From Chondrus crispus (lineage: Eukaryota > Rhodophyta > Florideophyceae > Gigartinales > Gigartinaceae): DNA of 64,000 bases. Positions within the stretch are counted from its first letter, which is position 1. The number at the start of each line of letters is the position of its first letter. Shown piece by piece: positions 55,709 to 64,000 of the stretch. The notes under the pieces were generated by a model. The model saw only the letters and a list, made by a program, of their open reading frames with translations, had not been told where the DNA came from and did not search any database. The stretch lies in NCBI RefSeq assembly GCF_000350225.1, contig NW_005179291.1, forward strand, positions 49,454 to 113,453, read 5' to 3'. Both the position numbers and the translations under genes were made by a program.

Positions 55709-57867
55709 AGAGTTCCTTCGAGTTCCTCGGTCTCCGTGCTGAACGTTCTCACCTTTCCGGCTTCCATTTCTTCCTTGATGCGGTTGCAGAAGGGGTCGAC
55801 GGCTTGCTTGCGAATGAGCTCCTCCGGAGTGACAGCTTGGAATTGATCGAGGCGATCAGGGGCGGTCCCCCCCTCAAGAGCGATGATGTCGTCTGCCGCG
55901 TCAATACTTTCCTCGTCCTCCACTGTACCCTCGGCCGGTTCGGCTATAAAGCATGGAATTTCGTCGTCGATTTCGTCGACGGTTTCTCCTGCGGTCCGTA
56001 ATCTTGACAGGGCATCGGCTTGGCTGTTCGCCTTGCCCTTCTTGTACTTGATTTCGAAATCAAATTTCGAGAGGCGGAGCCTCCATCGGATTAATCTCCC
56101 GCTGGGGTCGGTTACGTTCATCAACCACCTCAATGAGGCATGGTCGGTATGCACAATGAAGTGCTCGCCATATAGATATGGTCTTAAAGTCTGTACGGCC
56201 CAAATTACCGCTAGACATTCTTTTTCTGATACAGAATAGTTTCTCTCGGCTGCGGCTAACGTTCTTGAAAAGAACTCGATGGGTTTACGTTGTGCACCCG
56301 GGTGTGTCTGAAATAATGCAGCGCCGATTTGATAGTCGCTTGCATCGGTCTCTACCGAGTATGGTAGGTTCTCCTTCGGCAGCACCAACACCGGTGGCGC
56401 CAAGATAGCGTCCTTGAGCTTATGAAAAGCTTTTTCGCACGGTTCGTCGAATCCTTCCAACTGGACTGGTTGTCCCTTCTTCAACAGTTGATTGAGCGGA
56501 TGCGCGATTTTCGCATAATGCGGAACGAATCTGCGGTAGACATTACAAAGTCCCAAAAAGCTCCTGAGCTGGGTCTGCGTTTGAGGGTACCTCACTTGTT
56601 CCAATGCGACGGTTCGCGCAGCGTCCACTTCCAATGTACCTGGCCGAACGACATGGCCCAGGTACTTGATCTTTTCGACGAAAAATTCACACTTGCGAAG
56701 CTTGAGCTTCACACCTGCCTTCTCCAATACAGAAAGTATTTCATCCACGTGCACGATGTGCTCCTCCCACGACTTGCTAAAAATTATTATGTCGTCCAAA
56801 TACACCAAACAGCACTTCCAACGGAACGGAGAGAGCAGAATATCCATTGCTCTCTGAAACGTCGCTGGCGCGTTAGTTAGCCCGAAGGGCATTCTTGAGA
56901 AGCGATACAGTCCTGAGTGACACGAAAATGCGGTCTTGTCGCGGTCGCGCTCAGGGATAGGCATCTGCCAATATCCCGAGATCGCGTCCAACGCGGAGAA
57001 ATCCTTGGTGTCACCAAGCGAGTCCAGGCACTCATCCATGCGCGGTAAAGGGTACGTGTCCTTTACTGTCACCGCGTTTAACCGACGATAGTCTACGCAA
57101 AAGCGCATCGATCCGTCCGGCTTCGGCACTAATAAAACGGGCGACGCCCATTCTGACTGCGCCGGTTCGATGACTCCTGCTTCTAACATCTTCTGTACTT
57201 CTGCGTCCTCGACCTCCCGAGCCTTTGGACCGGCTCGGTAGGGAGCTTGTGCAATTGGCCTTGTATTCGGGGCCAGTTCAATCCGGTGGACCGTGGTATT
57301 GATCTCACCGAGGGTCCCATCCCACATGCGGGAATACTTTTTCAACATTCGACGGAATCTTTCGCGCAGCCGGTCCGGCACGTGGCTCAGGTCGAGTTCC
57401 TCCACGTCCGGCGGGGGAGGCTCAATCCGCCGCTCCGGCTTCGTAGTTGCCGTCGCGGAGAGCTTTTCCTTCCGTTCTCCTTGCTGTTCCTCGCGGTCTT
57501 GATCCGACGGTTCGCATCTTGTCTCGCCCGTAGGCGTCTTGGTGGAATTAGGAAAATTTTCCTTCTTCCTTTCTTGAATTCCGAGAACTTCACCAATGGT
57601 GGTTTTGCTCTCGAGCGCGGCTCTCGGGTGCAGTAATAATTCTGCCACCACTTGGCCTTTTTGCACCCTGACAGGGTACGTCCTAAAATTCGCAACGAGT
57701 AAACGGAATGGCCGGTCAGGCTCAACCTGAACGACACCATTCGTGCACGTCAACCCGTGCCTTTCGTACAACGACGAGTACGGCTGAACCACAACCAAGC
57801 CCGCCCTCTTCGAGGTGCATTCCACAACGCGTTGCGTCCCTGGCTCGATAGTCGTGGCTCTTGCCAC
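55549..57867 (-). CDS. Reverse transcriptase and RNase H, chromovirus 2
   Basis: 772 residues, uninterrupted. Residues 1-150: end of the protease-RT linker. 170-420: RT with FCVDYRRLNAVTVKDTYPLP, SALDAISGYWQMPI and catalytic CCLVYLDDIIIFSKS. 480-620: RNase H with VETDASDYQIGAALFQ (Asp), FSRTLAAAERNYSVSEKECL (Glu) and VHTDHASLRWLM (Asp). 620-772: linker and first half of the integrase zinc finger. The upstream protease is in another frame (change near 57850), downstream integrase in a third. Catalytic residues of both enzymes intact. Confidence 0.92.
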   Translation of the reverse strand: MARATTIEPGTQRVVECTSKRAGLVVVQPYSSLYERHGLTCTNGVVQVEPDRPFRLLVANFRTYPVRVQKGQVVAELLLHPRAALESKTTIGEVLGIQERKKENFPNSTKTPTGETRCEPSDQDREEQQGERKEKLSATATTKPERRIEPPPPDVEELDLSHVPDRLRERFRRMLKKYSRMWDGTLGEINTTVHRIELAPNTRPIAQAPYRAGPKAREVEDAEVQKMLEAGVIEPAQSEWASPVLLVPKPDGSMRFCVDYRRLNAVTVKDTYPLPRMDECLDSLGDTKDFSALDAISGYWQMPIPERDRDKTAFSCHSGLYRFSRMPFGLTNAPATFQRAMDILLSPFRWKCCLVYLDDIIIFSKSWEEHIVHVDEILSVLEKAGVKLKLRKCEFFVEKIKYLGHVVRPGTLEVDAARTVALEQVRYPQTQTQLRSFLGLCNVYRRFVPHYAKIAHPLNQLLKKGQPVQLEGFDEPCEKAFHKLKDAILAPPVLVLPKENLPYSVETDASDYQIGAALFQTHPGAQRKPIEFFSRTLAAAERNYSVSEKECLAVIWAVQTLRPYLYGEHFIVHTDHASLRWLMNVTDPSGRLIRWRLRLSKFDFEIKYKKGKANSQADALSRLRTAGETVDEIDDEIPCFIAEPAEGTVEDEESIDAADDIIALEGGTAPDRLDQFQAVTPEELIRKQAVDPFCNRIKEEMEAGKVRTFSTETEELEGTLCRTAAEFVQVVIPQSLRDRVLGLSHYAKLAGHPGGRKLYKTIRRFFTGLRWP

Positions 57868-58718
57868 TTTACCTTAGGGGAAATTCGCTCCACTTTTCCA
57901 TCATTCTCGTCCTCGCCCGGGACGAGATTCGTCTTCCCTTTTCTCGTCGAGAACCGTTTAACTATCGGAACCTCCGAGAAATCCGCCAACTCAACCGTTT
58001 TCTTATTTGGATAAATGGCTTCCACAAACCGGTCACAGTAGTCCGCGCCTAGAATTAGCGGGACGGCTAGTTTTTCGCCTACAATAAACTCGGCCGCGGC
58101 CACAAATTTTCCAAGCCTCACAGGCATTCTAATCGTGCCGAGAGTCCGGAGTGGCCTATTGTTCGCGTCGCCAATGTCTTGAGTCGGTCCGTAGGACACT
58201 AGGTATTCCATTCCAGCCGGGAGTTCCGATTTTCGCACAAGGTTTGGTCCGGCGCCGGTGTCTAATACAGACAACACCCGGCTCATCAATCCGATTGTGG
58301 GTCCAATGTCCGCGTAAACTTTGTAGTTTTTTCGCGCAAGAACCAAAATCTTCTCGAGACACTCCCTTCGCTTGACCCTGTACCAGGGTCTTCGAACTTC
58401 TTCCAGCGGATGATCTCGGGCTCGGCTTAAAAATTTCTTGACTTGAGCTGGCCCTTTGGGCTTATCCACCAATCCAACAACCTCCTCATCGGGGCCTGAT
58501 TTTTCCCTTAGAGACGGGGAACGGGGCTGAGCCCCGGGCACAGTACGTCGACCCTGTGCCTCTCGCGACTCATGCGAGATTCCCCTCTCTAGTTTTCCTG
58601 CCGCTGCGGGATCCTTCTCACATCCGACGGCACGGGCCTCGCGGCGGGCCCTCTGAAGGGTTGGTTCGACCTCGGCGTTGAAGCACTCGGCGCGCTCGCC
58701 GTCTGCGAATCGAACCAA
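57750..58718 (-). CDS. Retropepsin-type aspartic protease region, chromovirus 2
   Basis: The active site is VLDTGAGPNLVRKSELP (residue about 150), intact, with the partner hydrophobic block LAVPLILGADYCDRFVEAIY. Overlaps the end of gag by 130 bases in another frame, the arrangement used by elements that make Gag-Pol by ribosomal frameshifting. The last about 35 residues (after KVERISPKVKW) are out of frame: the true continuation is in the RT frame, so there is an indel near 57850. Confidence 0.82.
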   Translation of the reverse strand: MVRFADGERAECFNAEVEPTLQRARREARAVGCEKDPAAAGKLERGISHESREAQGRRTVPGAQPRSPSLREKSGPDEEVVGLVDKPKGPAQVKKFLSRARDHPLEEVRRPWYRVKRRECLEKILVLARKNYKVYADIGPTIGLMSRVLSVLDTGAGPNLVRKSELPAGMEYLVSYGPTQDIGDANNRPLRTLGTIRMPVRLGKFVAAAEFIVGEKLAVPLILGADYCDRFVEAIYPNKKTVELADFSEVPIVKRFSTRKGKTNLVPGEDENDGKVERISPKVKWQEPRLSSQGRNALWNAPRRGRAWLWFSRTRRCTKGTG

Positions 58719-60871
58719 TTCTTGACCTTCAGGTAACTCGTCGATGGTATCCTTAACCTCTCCATCGGAGACAACGCCTCATAATTTTCCAAGACTCGGT
58801 ACATTTCCCGGAGGGAAAGAATGCACGTTGGCGCGGCGTGCCCCTTTTCATAGCAATGATAGCACACCAGTCCGTGCGTCTTGACATGATATTGCGGCCT
58901 AGGCCCTCCACGGGCCGGCGGCCTTCCTTGAAGTTGCGGCCTTCCCATCCATCTTGGCCTTCGAAACGTTGTACCCTTGTCTTCCATTGGAATGCGCGGC
59001 GCCGGCGTGTGGCCGCGCCCCCGAAACATCATCACGGGATCCGTGGGCTCTGAAAACGACTCCGTCGTGTATGCGGGCGTCGGTAAAGTTGACGACCCGC
59101 TTGCCCCGTAGTCGTCGTGTCCGTAGCCCTCCGATGGCTCAATGAACTCGCCTTCGGCTACCAACGCGCCCTCGTAATGATTTTCGCTACTTCCGTGCGC
59201 ACCGCGCTCATCTGACGCGGAAATGGACTCGGCTAAATGGACGGCGGCGTGACTTTTACAACCGGGATAAGAAGCCCTCGGATCTTACCCGCCCTAATTG
59301 GTGACGGCGTCTGGATCGTGACCTTCTTGGTCTTCTTGTCCTTAGCGCGGCTCGCCGAGCCATGCGCCTTCGCGTAATTAACTAGTCTCAAAAACGAAAC
59401 GTCCCGATTGTCTTGCCGGTATTGAAATACCATCGGCTTGATACTCGAATCGAGTCGTTCAATAAACATCGTCATTTGTTCTTCCATCGTATACGTTCCC
59501 ACATCGATTGCTCGCGTCCGTCAGACGGATATAAAATTCCATCTCGTCTTCAGACGGTCTTTGCTGAACTTCTCGCAATGCGAGCACGGCTTGACGGATC
59601 GCCTCGTCGGTTGCGAAACTCCTCAACAACCACTGTACGGCCTCCGGCCAAACAGATACCTTTCCGTGGTGGGACCCGGCCGTCTGAGACACCGAAGTGT
59701 ACTGCCTCAAGGCGATGCCGCTTAGAAATTCGGGCAACAAGCGGAACGCTTGCCCCTCGTTCATTTCTTGAGTATCAAACTCTTGAACTAATTTTGCCAA
59801 AAAATCCAACACAAGGACCCCGTCCTCACCTGTGAACGTGTTGTCCTTCTTCACCTTAGGCGGACTATCTCTCCTGATTTTTCGCACGGCGGTCCGCCGG
59901 GAACTTGACAAATATGTCTGCGGGTTCCGCAAGCGGTACGTTCGGTACGAAAGTAATTTCTTGAAGAGGTAGTTGGTCGGATTCAGCTCCTCCAACTCCT
60001 CCCATCGCGGCCCGCGCCGCGTTGCGACATCTTCGGGCTCCGCGTCCTTGTCTCTCCGCGAGGCGGACGAAGTGATTCCGCCCCGTCTGGAGGTAATTTT
60101 CTTGCCCTGCGATATTCCTTTTCCTTCCTCTGAACGATGTTCGGAATCGCTGGCATGGTTCGACGAACCGTCGTCACCATCTTCGGAAAGGCCATTCGAC
60201 TCGGCCGTTGAGTCCTGGCCCTCCTGCTCGTCACTACAGTGACTCTTGCTCCGGCGTCGCAGATTCTTCTTCGAAGTCTTCGACTTGGAACTCCGCTGTA
60301 CAGCGGCCTTGTCGTTCTTCGATCGACAGTCGCCTTCTCGACCCGTGGGGAGCGGCTCTTGCCCGGCGACCTGTTCAAGGTCCTTGAGACGATGAGCGGC
60401 GCGGTCAAACCTGTTGTCGATACTGCTCCTAAATTTTCCTAAGGACTCCAAGGCTTGATTCGCGTCGCGCCTCGCGTCCTTGACTGAAATTTTCAACGAA
60501 GCTAGGACCTCCGGCTCCAGACCGTCGGTCGCCTCACCTCGCTCCTTCTCGACGAGATCCACTCGAGCCGATAGCTCTCCTAAAACAGTGTGGAACTCGG
60601 ATGCTTGCAACTCCAGTTGCTTCCGGACGAGGGCTAATTCAGCCTCGAGATTTTTCGTCATCTCTTGGCGAATTTCCTCGCCCATCTTCTCGAACCTGTA
60701 GGATAGGTTATCCTTGTCGGCTTCAATTCCCGTCGGGATTTCTTGACCTTCGAGATCCGTGGCCGTATTGGCCTGGCTTCGGGTGCGAGGACCTCGCTGG
60801 ATCCTCGACGCCCTTGCCGATCCGCTCCTACTCGCCCCGGGACCGACGTCCCCGGGGGCGCTTGTCGACAT
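58589..60871 (-). pseudogene. gag of chromovirus 2, two compensating frame changes
   Basis: Start chosen at ATG 60871 (MSTSAPGDVGPGASRSGSAR), 18 bases after a candidate splice acceptor; the longer frame from 60982 begins in repeat DNA. A disordered start, then a coiled coil (about 90-200), a charged linker, and the capsid domain (NPTNYLFKKLLSYRTYRLRN through VLALREVQQRPSEDEMEFYI). At about 59505 the frame shifts, covers ERLDSSIKPMVFQYRQDNRD, and returns to the first frame near 59240. The CCHC zinc knuckle CYHCYEKGHAAPTC follows at about 58830. Ends at 58589. Confidence 0.85.
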
Positions 60872-60888
60872 CGCTCGAGCAAGCGAAC

Positions 60889-60925
60889 CTACACAAAAAA
60901 ATACAAACAAAAAATAAAAAAGAGA
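60889..60925 (-). promoter_or_regulatory. Candidate splice acceptor 18 bases before the gag ATG
   Basis: On the minus strand a T-rich run (TTTTTTATTTTTTGTTTGTA and on) ends in TGTGTAG at 60889-60895, just upstream of the gag start at 60871. If used, the leader between LTR and gag is removed as an intron. No donor was proven. Confidence 0.4.
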
Positions 60926-60940
60926 CTCCGTTACCCAGAC

Positions 60941-61126
60941 CACTTTCGTAGTACAACTCCAGATCAGGACTTTCGTAGGCAAAATTCTTGATCAGGTCTC
61001 CTGTACACCAAACTATTCTAGGTCGGGAGACCACTTTTGTAGTGCGTCTCCAGACCGGGACTGTCGTAGGAAAAGTCTGGATCAGGTCCCCTGTACACCA
61101 AAGTTTCTAGGTCGGGAGACCACTTT
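60941..61126 (-). repeat. Tandemly repeated primer-site region of chromovirus 2
   Basis: A unit of about 90 bases is present twice (60941-61031, 61032-61120) and starts a third time at the LTR edge. Each unit has TTCTAGGTCGGGAGACCA (primer site) and CACTTTTGTAGTGC, i.e. the LTR end itself. Confidence 0.8.
61105..61122 (-). promoter_or_regulatory. Primer binding site of chromovirus 2
   Basis: Minus strand TGGTCTCCCGACCTAGAA, four bases from the LTR. An identical copy at 61016-61033. One base differs from chromovirus 1. Confidence 0.75.
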
Positions 61127-62171
61127 TGTAGTGCAGTGTGCCTGGCAGGCCGCGAACACAGTCCGACGGTCAAACAAAAAGACGAAAAACAACAGCAACA
61201 ACAACAACTGACGATGGCACGCGCTACGGAGCGTTCGAGACTCCCTTTCCCCTTGTGTGGGCTTGCGGCCCACGGTAGCTCAACTCCGACGGGGGGGTAA
61301 GGAAAGATGCCCGGCCCGGGAGGAAAATGGTGGTAGAGACTTGTGAAGACTTGAGCGCTCGGCAAGTGCGGGTTGGGCTTGTCTACGAGAATGTAACCGC
61401 GGTTCGCTGGGTTGTAAGGCCAATGCTCGACGAGCGTCTTCAGCACCTTGGGTATAATTCAAGGGCTTCGACAGGGGCTTGCTCAGCACTACCCGACGGG
61501 ATCGTAATTGTGTAGCAGCGCTACAACCGACGTGTTGCCCGATGGCTAAAAACACCCTCACCAGCGCGATCGCAATCGCGGTAGATGGTACCAACTCTGT
61601 CTTATACAGTAAGACCTTCGACGGAGGCGTCGTCGCAACAGCCTTCCGACGGAACTTGAAACAGTAGCAGCGCTACACAACGTGTTGCCCGATGGCTAAA
61701 ACACCTACACCGGATCGGTCGCAACCAACTCCAGTGGAACCAACACAATTAAGGGAAAAATAGATGTAGAGATAGAAAAGGATAGGGAAATAAAGGAAAG
61801 AGAAAAAGGGAACCCCCGAGCGCAAAGGATGCCGTAGGCTTAGGTAAAAGGGAGCGTCTTGGTAGAGACGGACTTCGACCAAGGCGACATTCAACTCTGG
61901 CAACTCGGGTTACCTTTACTGACTTGGTCGTTAGAGGGCTAAGGTATATATCGCCCCGCCGGAGCCAGTACAGTAGCTCGCGGCGCTAGACCCTAGATCT
62001 AATCTAGTGTCAGCAAAATTAATGCTATCTAATTAACTAAATGGAATAAAATAATTAAAAAATAGTACTGTGCAATTATTCACATGTGTGTCCCCCAACC
62101 CAGACTATTTGTTATATCCAAAATATTTTCCTTTCTTTTCACCCCCCTGTAGAGCCCCATATTGCACTACA
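61127..62171 (-). repeat. 5' LTR of chromovirus 2 (LTR family B)
   Basis: 1045 bases, nearly identical to 48439-49485; the main length difference is two bases in a G run (about 48603 versus 61290). Confidence 0.9.
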
Positions 62172-62176
62172 AGTAG

Positions 62177-62232
62177 ATAGGCCCCCGGCGGCAAGTACAC
62201 ACACAGTAAAAGGACATCATCGTCGTTCATCA
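62177..62232 (+). repeat. Right LTR of the copia element, second part
   Basis: ATAGGCCCCCGGCGGCAAG to GTTCATCA, matches 43999-44058 of the left LTR. Follows the AGTAG duplication of chromovirus 2 and precedes the GTCTG duplication of copia. Confidence 0.85.
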
Positions 62233-62237
62233 GTCTG

Positions 62238-62955
62238 CACGGCACACACGTGTCCTGTGCCATCACAGTACTGTACTTTACACGCGTGAAAGGCGCGGGA
62301 TCTGTGCGAATGGCGTTGCGTCGTGTCTGATGTTTAATAGAATATATCTATAAGTACAGAGTAAAGTCTCGATATAGTGGCGCCTCGACAAACTGAACAG
62401 ACTCTGTAAAATGAACTGCAAGTCACCAGCAAAGCGCCACCCTACCAAATAGACCTTTCTCGCATATACTCAACAAATGTGCAACAAGGAAGCTATATAT
62501 AATAATACAGCAGTATCTACGTATACGTGTCACCACCACAGTACATACGGGCCAATTGTTAGAAATATAGACGTTACTGAGCGAGATAATCAAGTTTCAG
62601 AGTTACTACGCCATCTCCTGGGGACAAAGTAATTACGAGAAGACCGTACGACTACGGAAATGAGCGGTTACATCGCCAACAGCCAAAAAACTATCGATAT
62701 CACACATATGGAATCCCAAGATACACATGATTGAGTCAAGTCCAAAGGGTAAGCCCGCAAAGTACTACATAAACGCTTCCCAAACTTTGCCAGCCCACAT
62801 CCATCCCTGTCCTGCTCCTTCATGCACTTGCATACCCTTTTCTTTTTGCGTACCGTCCCATTCTTGCACACTTGAGTCATCCTGTTCCTCCCTTCTCCCT
62901 CTTGAGCTTGCCTCACCCAGCCCCTTTGATTCCCTTCACCATCAAAACCCAAGCA
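62238..62955. other. Spacer right of the copia element
   Basis: No gene recognised. CAGAGTAAAGTCTCGATATA near 62357 resembles a Tigger-type terminal repeat, but no partner was found. Pyrimidine-rich leader before the next frame. Confidence 0.35.
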
Positions 62956-63360
62956 ATGGCGACTCTTCGGCGCCCGACTGTCAGCGCCACCAATTCGTCC
63001 GAGGCTTTGCGCCTTTTGGCCGAAAATTATTTCGGCAGACAGTGCACGCTTTGGATGGTTGTTTCTAATAAGTTTCACTGGTCTGAAGGAAATTATGATC
63101 CTATTTTTCTGTTTACGTTGGCCATGACGAATGCGCACATTCTGAAACATCCTTTACGTGCGGACGACGGCGATCTTTATCGCCAGTTTTTGAACCGAAG
63201 AGCTGAGATTGTTGAAGCTACTGTACAGAAAAGAAAGCGTACGCAGGAGCGCTATAGGGACCGTCGCAGAGCAGGCCTAACTCAACGACTGGCCACAAGA
63301 TCCATAATTGGGAGAAATTTAGGGGCAGGGGTAATGAAGGCTTCAAATTTTGACCATTAG
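62956..63360 (+). pseudogene. C-terminal fragment of a DDE transposase
   Basis: 135 residues from ATG 62956. RLLAENYFGRQCTLWMVVSN resembles the last catalytic block (Glu) of Harbinger/IS5-like DDE_Tnp_4 transposases, and FTLAMTNAHILKHPLRADDG the helix that closes them; a very basic tail follows. The first two catalytic Asp blocks are missing. An upstream in-frame extension to 62872 is Pro-rich and unlikely to be coding. Family assignment is tentative. Confidence 0.45.
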
Positions 63361-63746
63361 ATAGTGTGCAATTGCGCAATATTTGTAGAAATCTGCAGAT
63401 AGACGTAAATGTGGCGCAACATGCCAATAGGGGCGTTGCTGCGCAGTTACAGAGGTATTGCGCAGCTATCAGTAAACAATCAGGCAGACTGCATGGTTAC
63501 GCATTGGCAGCTCAGAAAACGGCATTTCCCGTATTACGGAGTTGCTTAGTAACTGCTGTCAAGACCTAATTAGCCCAGATTCCCCATTTTGCCAGGCCTA
63601 CAGTGAACTGGTCTCAATAAAGAGAACTCACCGTTACAACGTACATTCCAACTGTCCTAAATGCCACAATTCACATTATCGAGACTTGAATCAGGCCCAA
63701 AAACCGCGATATCAACGTTTACAAAAAGTATCGATGCGACTTTGCC
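63361..63746. other. Spacer
   Basis: No gene, repeat or transposon end recognised. Confidence 0.4.
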
Positions 63747-63998
63747 TTACAGTTTGACGCTGCATTTTTCGCACGGGCGCAATTCTTCGAGGAGCAGCGC
63801 CTTTAAATTACACGGAAGCTCTGACCGAACAAGCTGTGGATCTGTCATGACAGACTGAAGTTCCTCCGACAACGCTTGAGGTGCCCCACTGTAACGGCTG
63901 AGTGATGGCTTCCTCACAGCCTGCTCTACAGTGGGAATAGTTTCGGAGTCGTCCTCGTCCGTCCCGTCACCACCAGCCTCATCAGCCACGTCTCTAAG
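63747..63998 (-). CDS. C-terminal part of an unidentified protein, open to the right edge
   Basis: Frame open from the window edge to a stop at 63747, about 84 residues. Acidic first part (GGDGTDEDDSETIPTVEQAV), then helical, ending LLLEELRPCEKCSVKL. No ATG in this stretch, so the start lies outside. No family recognised; could be another transposon protein. Confidence 0.35.
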   Translation of the reverse strand, partial: LRDVADEAGGDGTDEDDSETIPTVEQAVRKPSLSRYSGAPQALSEELQSVMTDPQLVRSELPCNLKALLLEELRPCEKCSVKL

Positions 63999-64000
63999 AG

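Larger units (their letters stand above)
48439..62171 (-). mobile_element. Ty3/gypsy chromovirus element 2, giant
   Basis: 13.7 kb. LTRs 48439-49485 and 61127-62171; duplication AGTAG at 48434-48438 and 62172-62176 inside the copia right LTR. Minus-strand order: LTR, primer site, gag, protease, RT-RNase H, integrase-chromodomain, 4.65-kb 3' module, LTR. By eye the LTRs differ at only about 10-15 positions in 1045, so this is the youngest large insertion seen. Yet gag and pol carry several indels. Confidence 0.9.
43955..62232 (+). mobile_element. Ty1/copia element, right LTR split by chromovirus 2
   Basis: LTR left 43955-44058; LTR right 48344-48438 plus 62177-62232. Both start TGACGGACTGACTACGA and end GTTCATCA. 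Duplication GTCTG at 43950-43954 and 62233-62237. Without the nested element it is about 4.5 kb. Plus-strand gag, protease, integrase, RT and RNase H in copia order. Several frameshifts. Confidence 0.9.

Noticed and set aside
60872-60982. Hydrophobic N-terminal extension of gag (FYFLFVFF) as a membrane anchor.
   Set aside because: Translated from the T-rich leader upstream of the likely start at 60871.
62354-62400. Tigger-like terminal repeat (CAGAGTAAAGTCTCGATATA).
   Set aside because: No inverted partner or matching target duplication found in the window.

Overview
This is nuclear DNA of a eukaryote, most plausibly a photosynthetic red alga of the Chondrus type (inference). The genes are long and uninterrupted, a half-copy of a plastid EGY-type site-2 protease is present, and almost everything right of 4.5 kb is transposon piled on transposon. 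No prokaryotic operons, CRISPR arrays, rRNA or tRNA genes were seen.

Layout. 1-4.0 kb is a small gene island with two convergent host genes: a PH-domain AGC kinase (cut by the left edge) and an armadillo-repeat protein. 4.5-10.1 kb is a dispersed repeat split by two pogo/Tigger-type DNA transposons, the second inserted at a TA inside the right terminal repeat of the first. 10.6-21.3 kb holds broken host genes, all on the minus strand (Sel1-repeat protein, SRP19 with one retained intron, MCM2 C-terminus, EGY C-terminal half), with a damaged Tnp2/CACTA-like transposase among them. 21.3-23.2 kb is repetitive and strongly G-rich on the plus strand.

23.25-43.4 kb is one old MULE DNA transposon, on the minus strand, that carried a Ulp1-type cysteine protease gene before its transposase gene. 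A giant Ty3/gypsy chromovirus (element 1, 23831-39526, 5-bp duplication ACGGG) inserted into the last part of the transposase gene, so the two ends of that gene now lie 15.7 kb apart. Element 1 was itself hit twice by elements that left solo LTRs (29672-30309 and 33715-34823). 43.5-62.2 kb is a Ty1/copia element (43955-62232, duplication GTCTG) whose right LTR was split by a second giant chromovirus (element 2, 48439-62171, duplication AGTAG). The last 1.7 kb has a transposase C-terminal fragment and an open frame running off the right edge.

Most interesting: both chromoviruses are about 13.7-13.9 kb after removing nested inserts, share a primer binding site, encode an integrase chromodomain, and carry 4.6-5.4 kb of extra sequence between integrase and the 3' LTR. 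Short broken open frames on the same strand as pol, which I cannot assign to a family, lie in this 3' module. In element 2 a long pyrimidine tract ending in CAG precedes it, as expected for a spliced accessory gene. No transposon in the window looks fully autonomous; only the first pogo transposase is intact. All identity estimates are hand comparisons.
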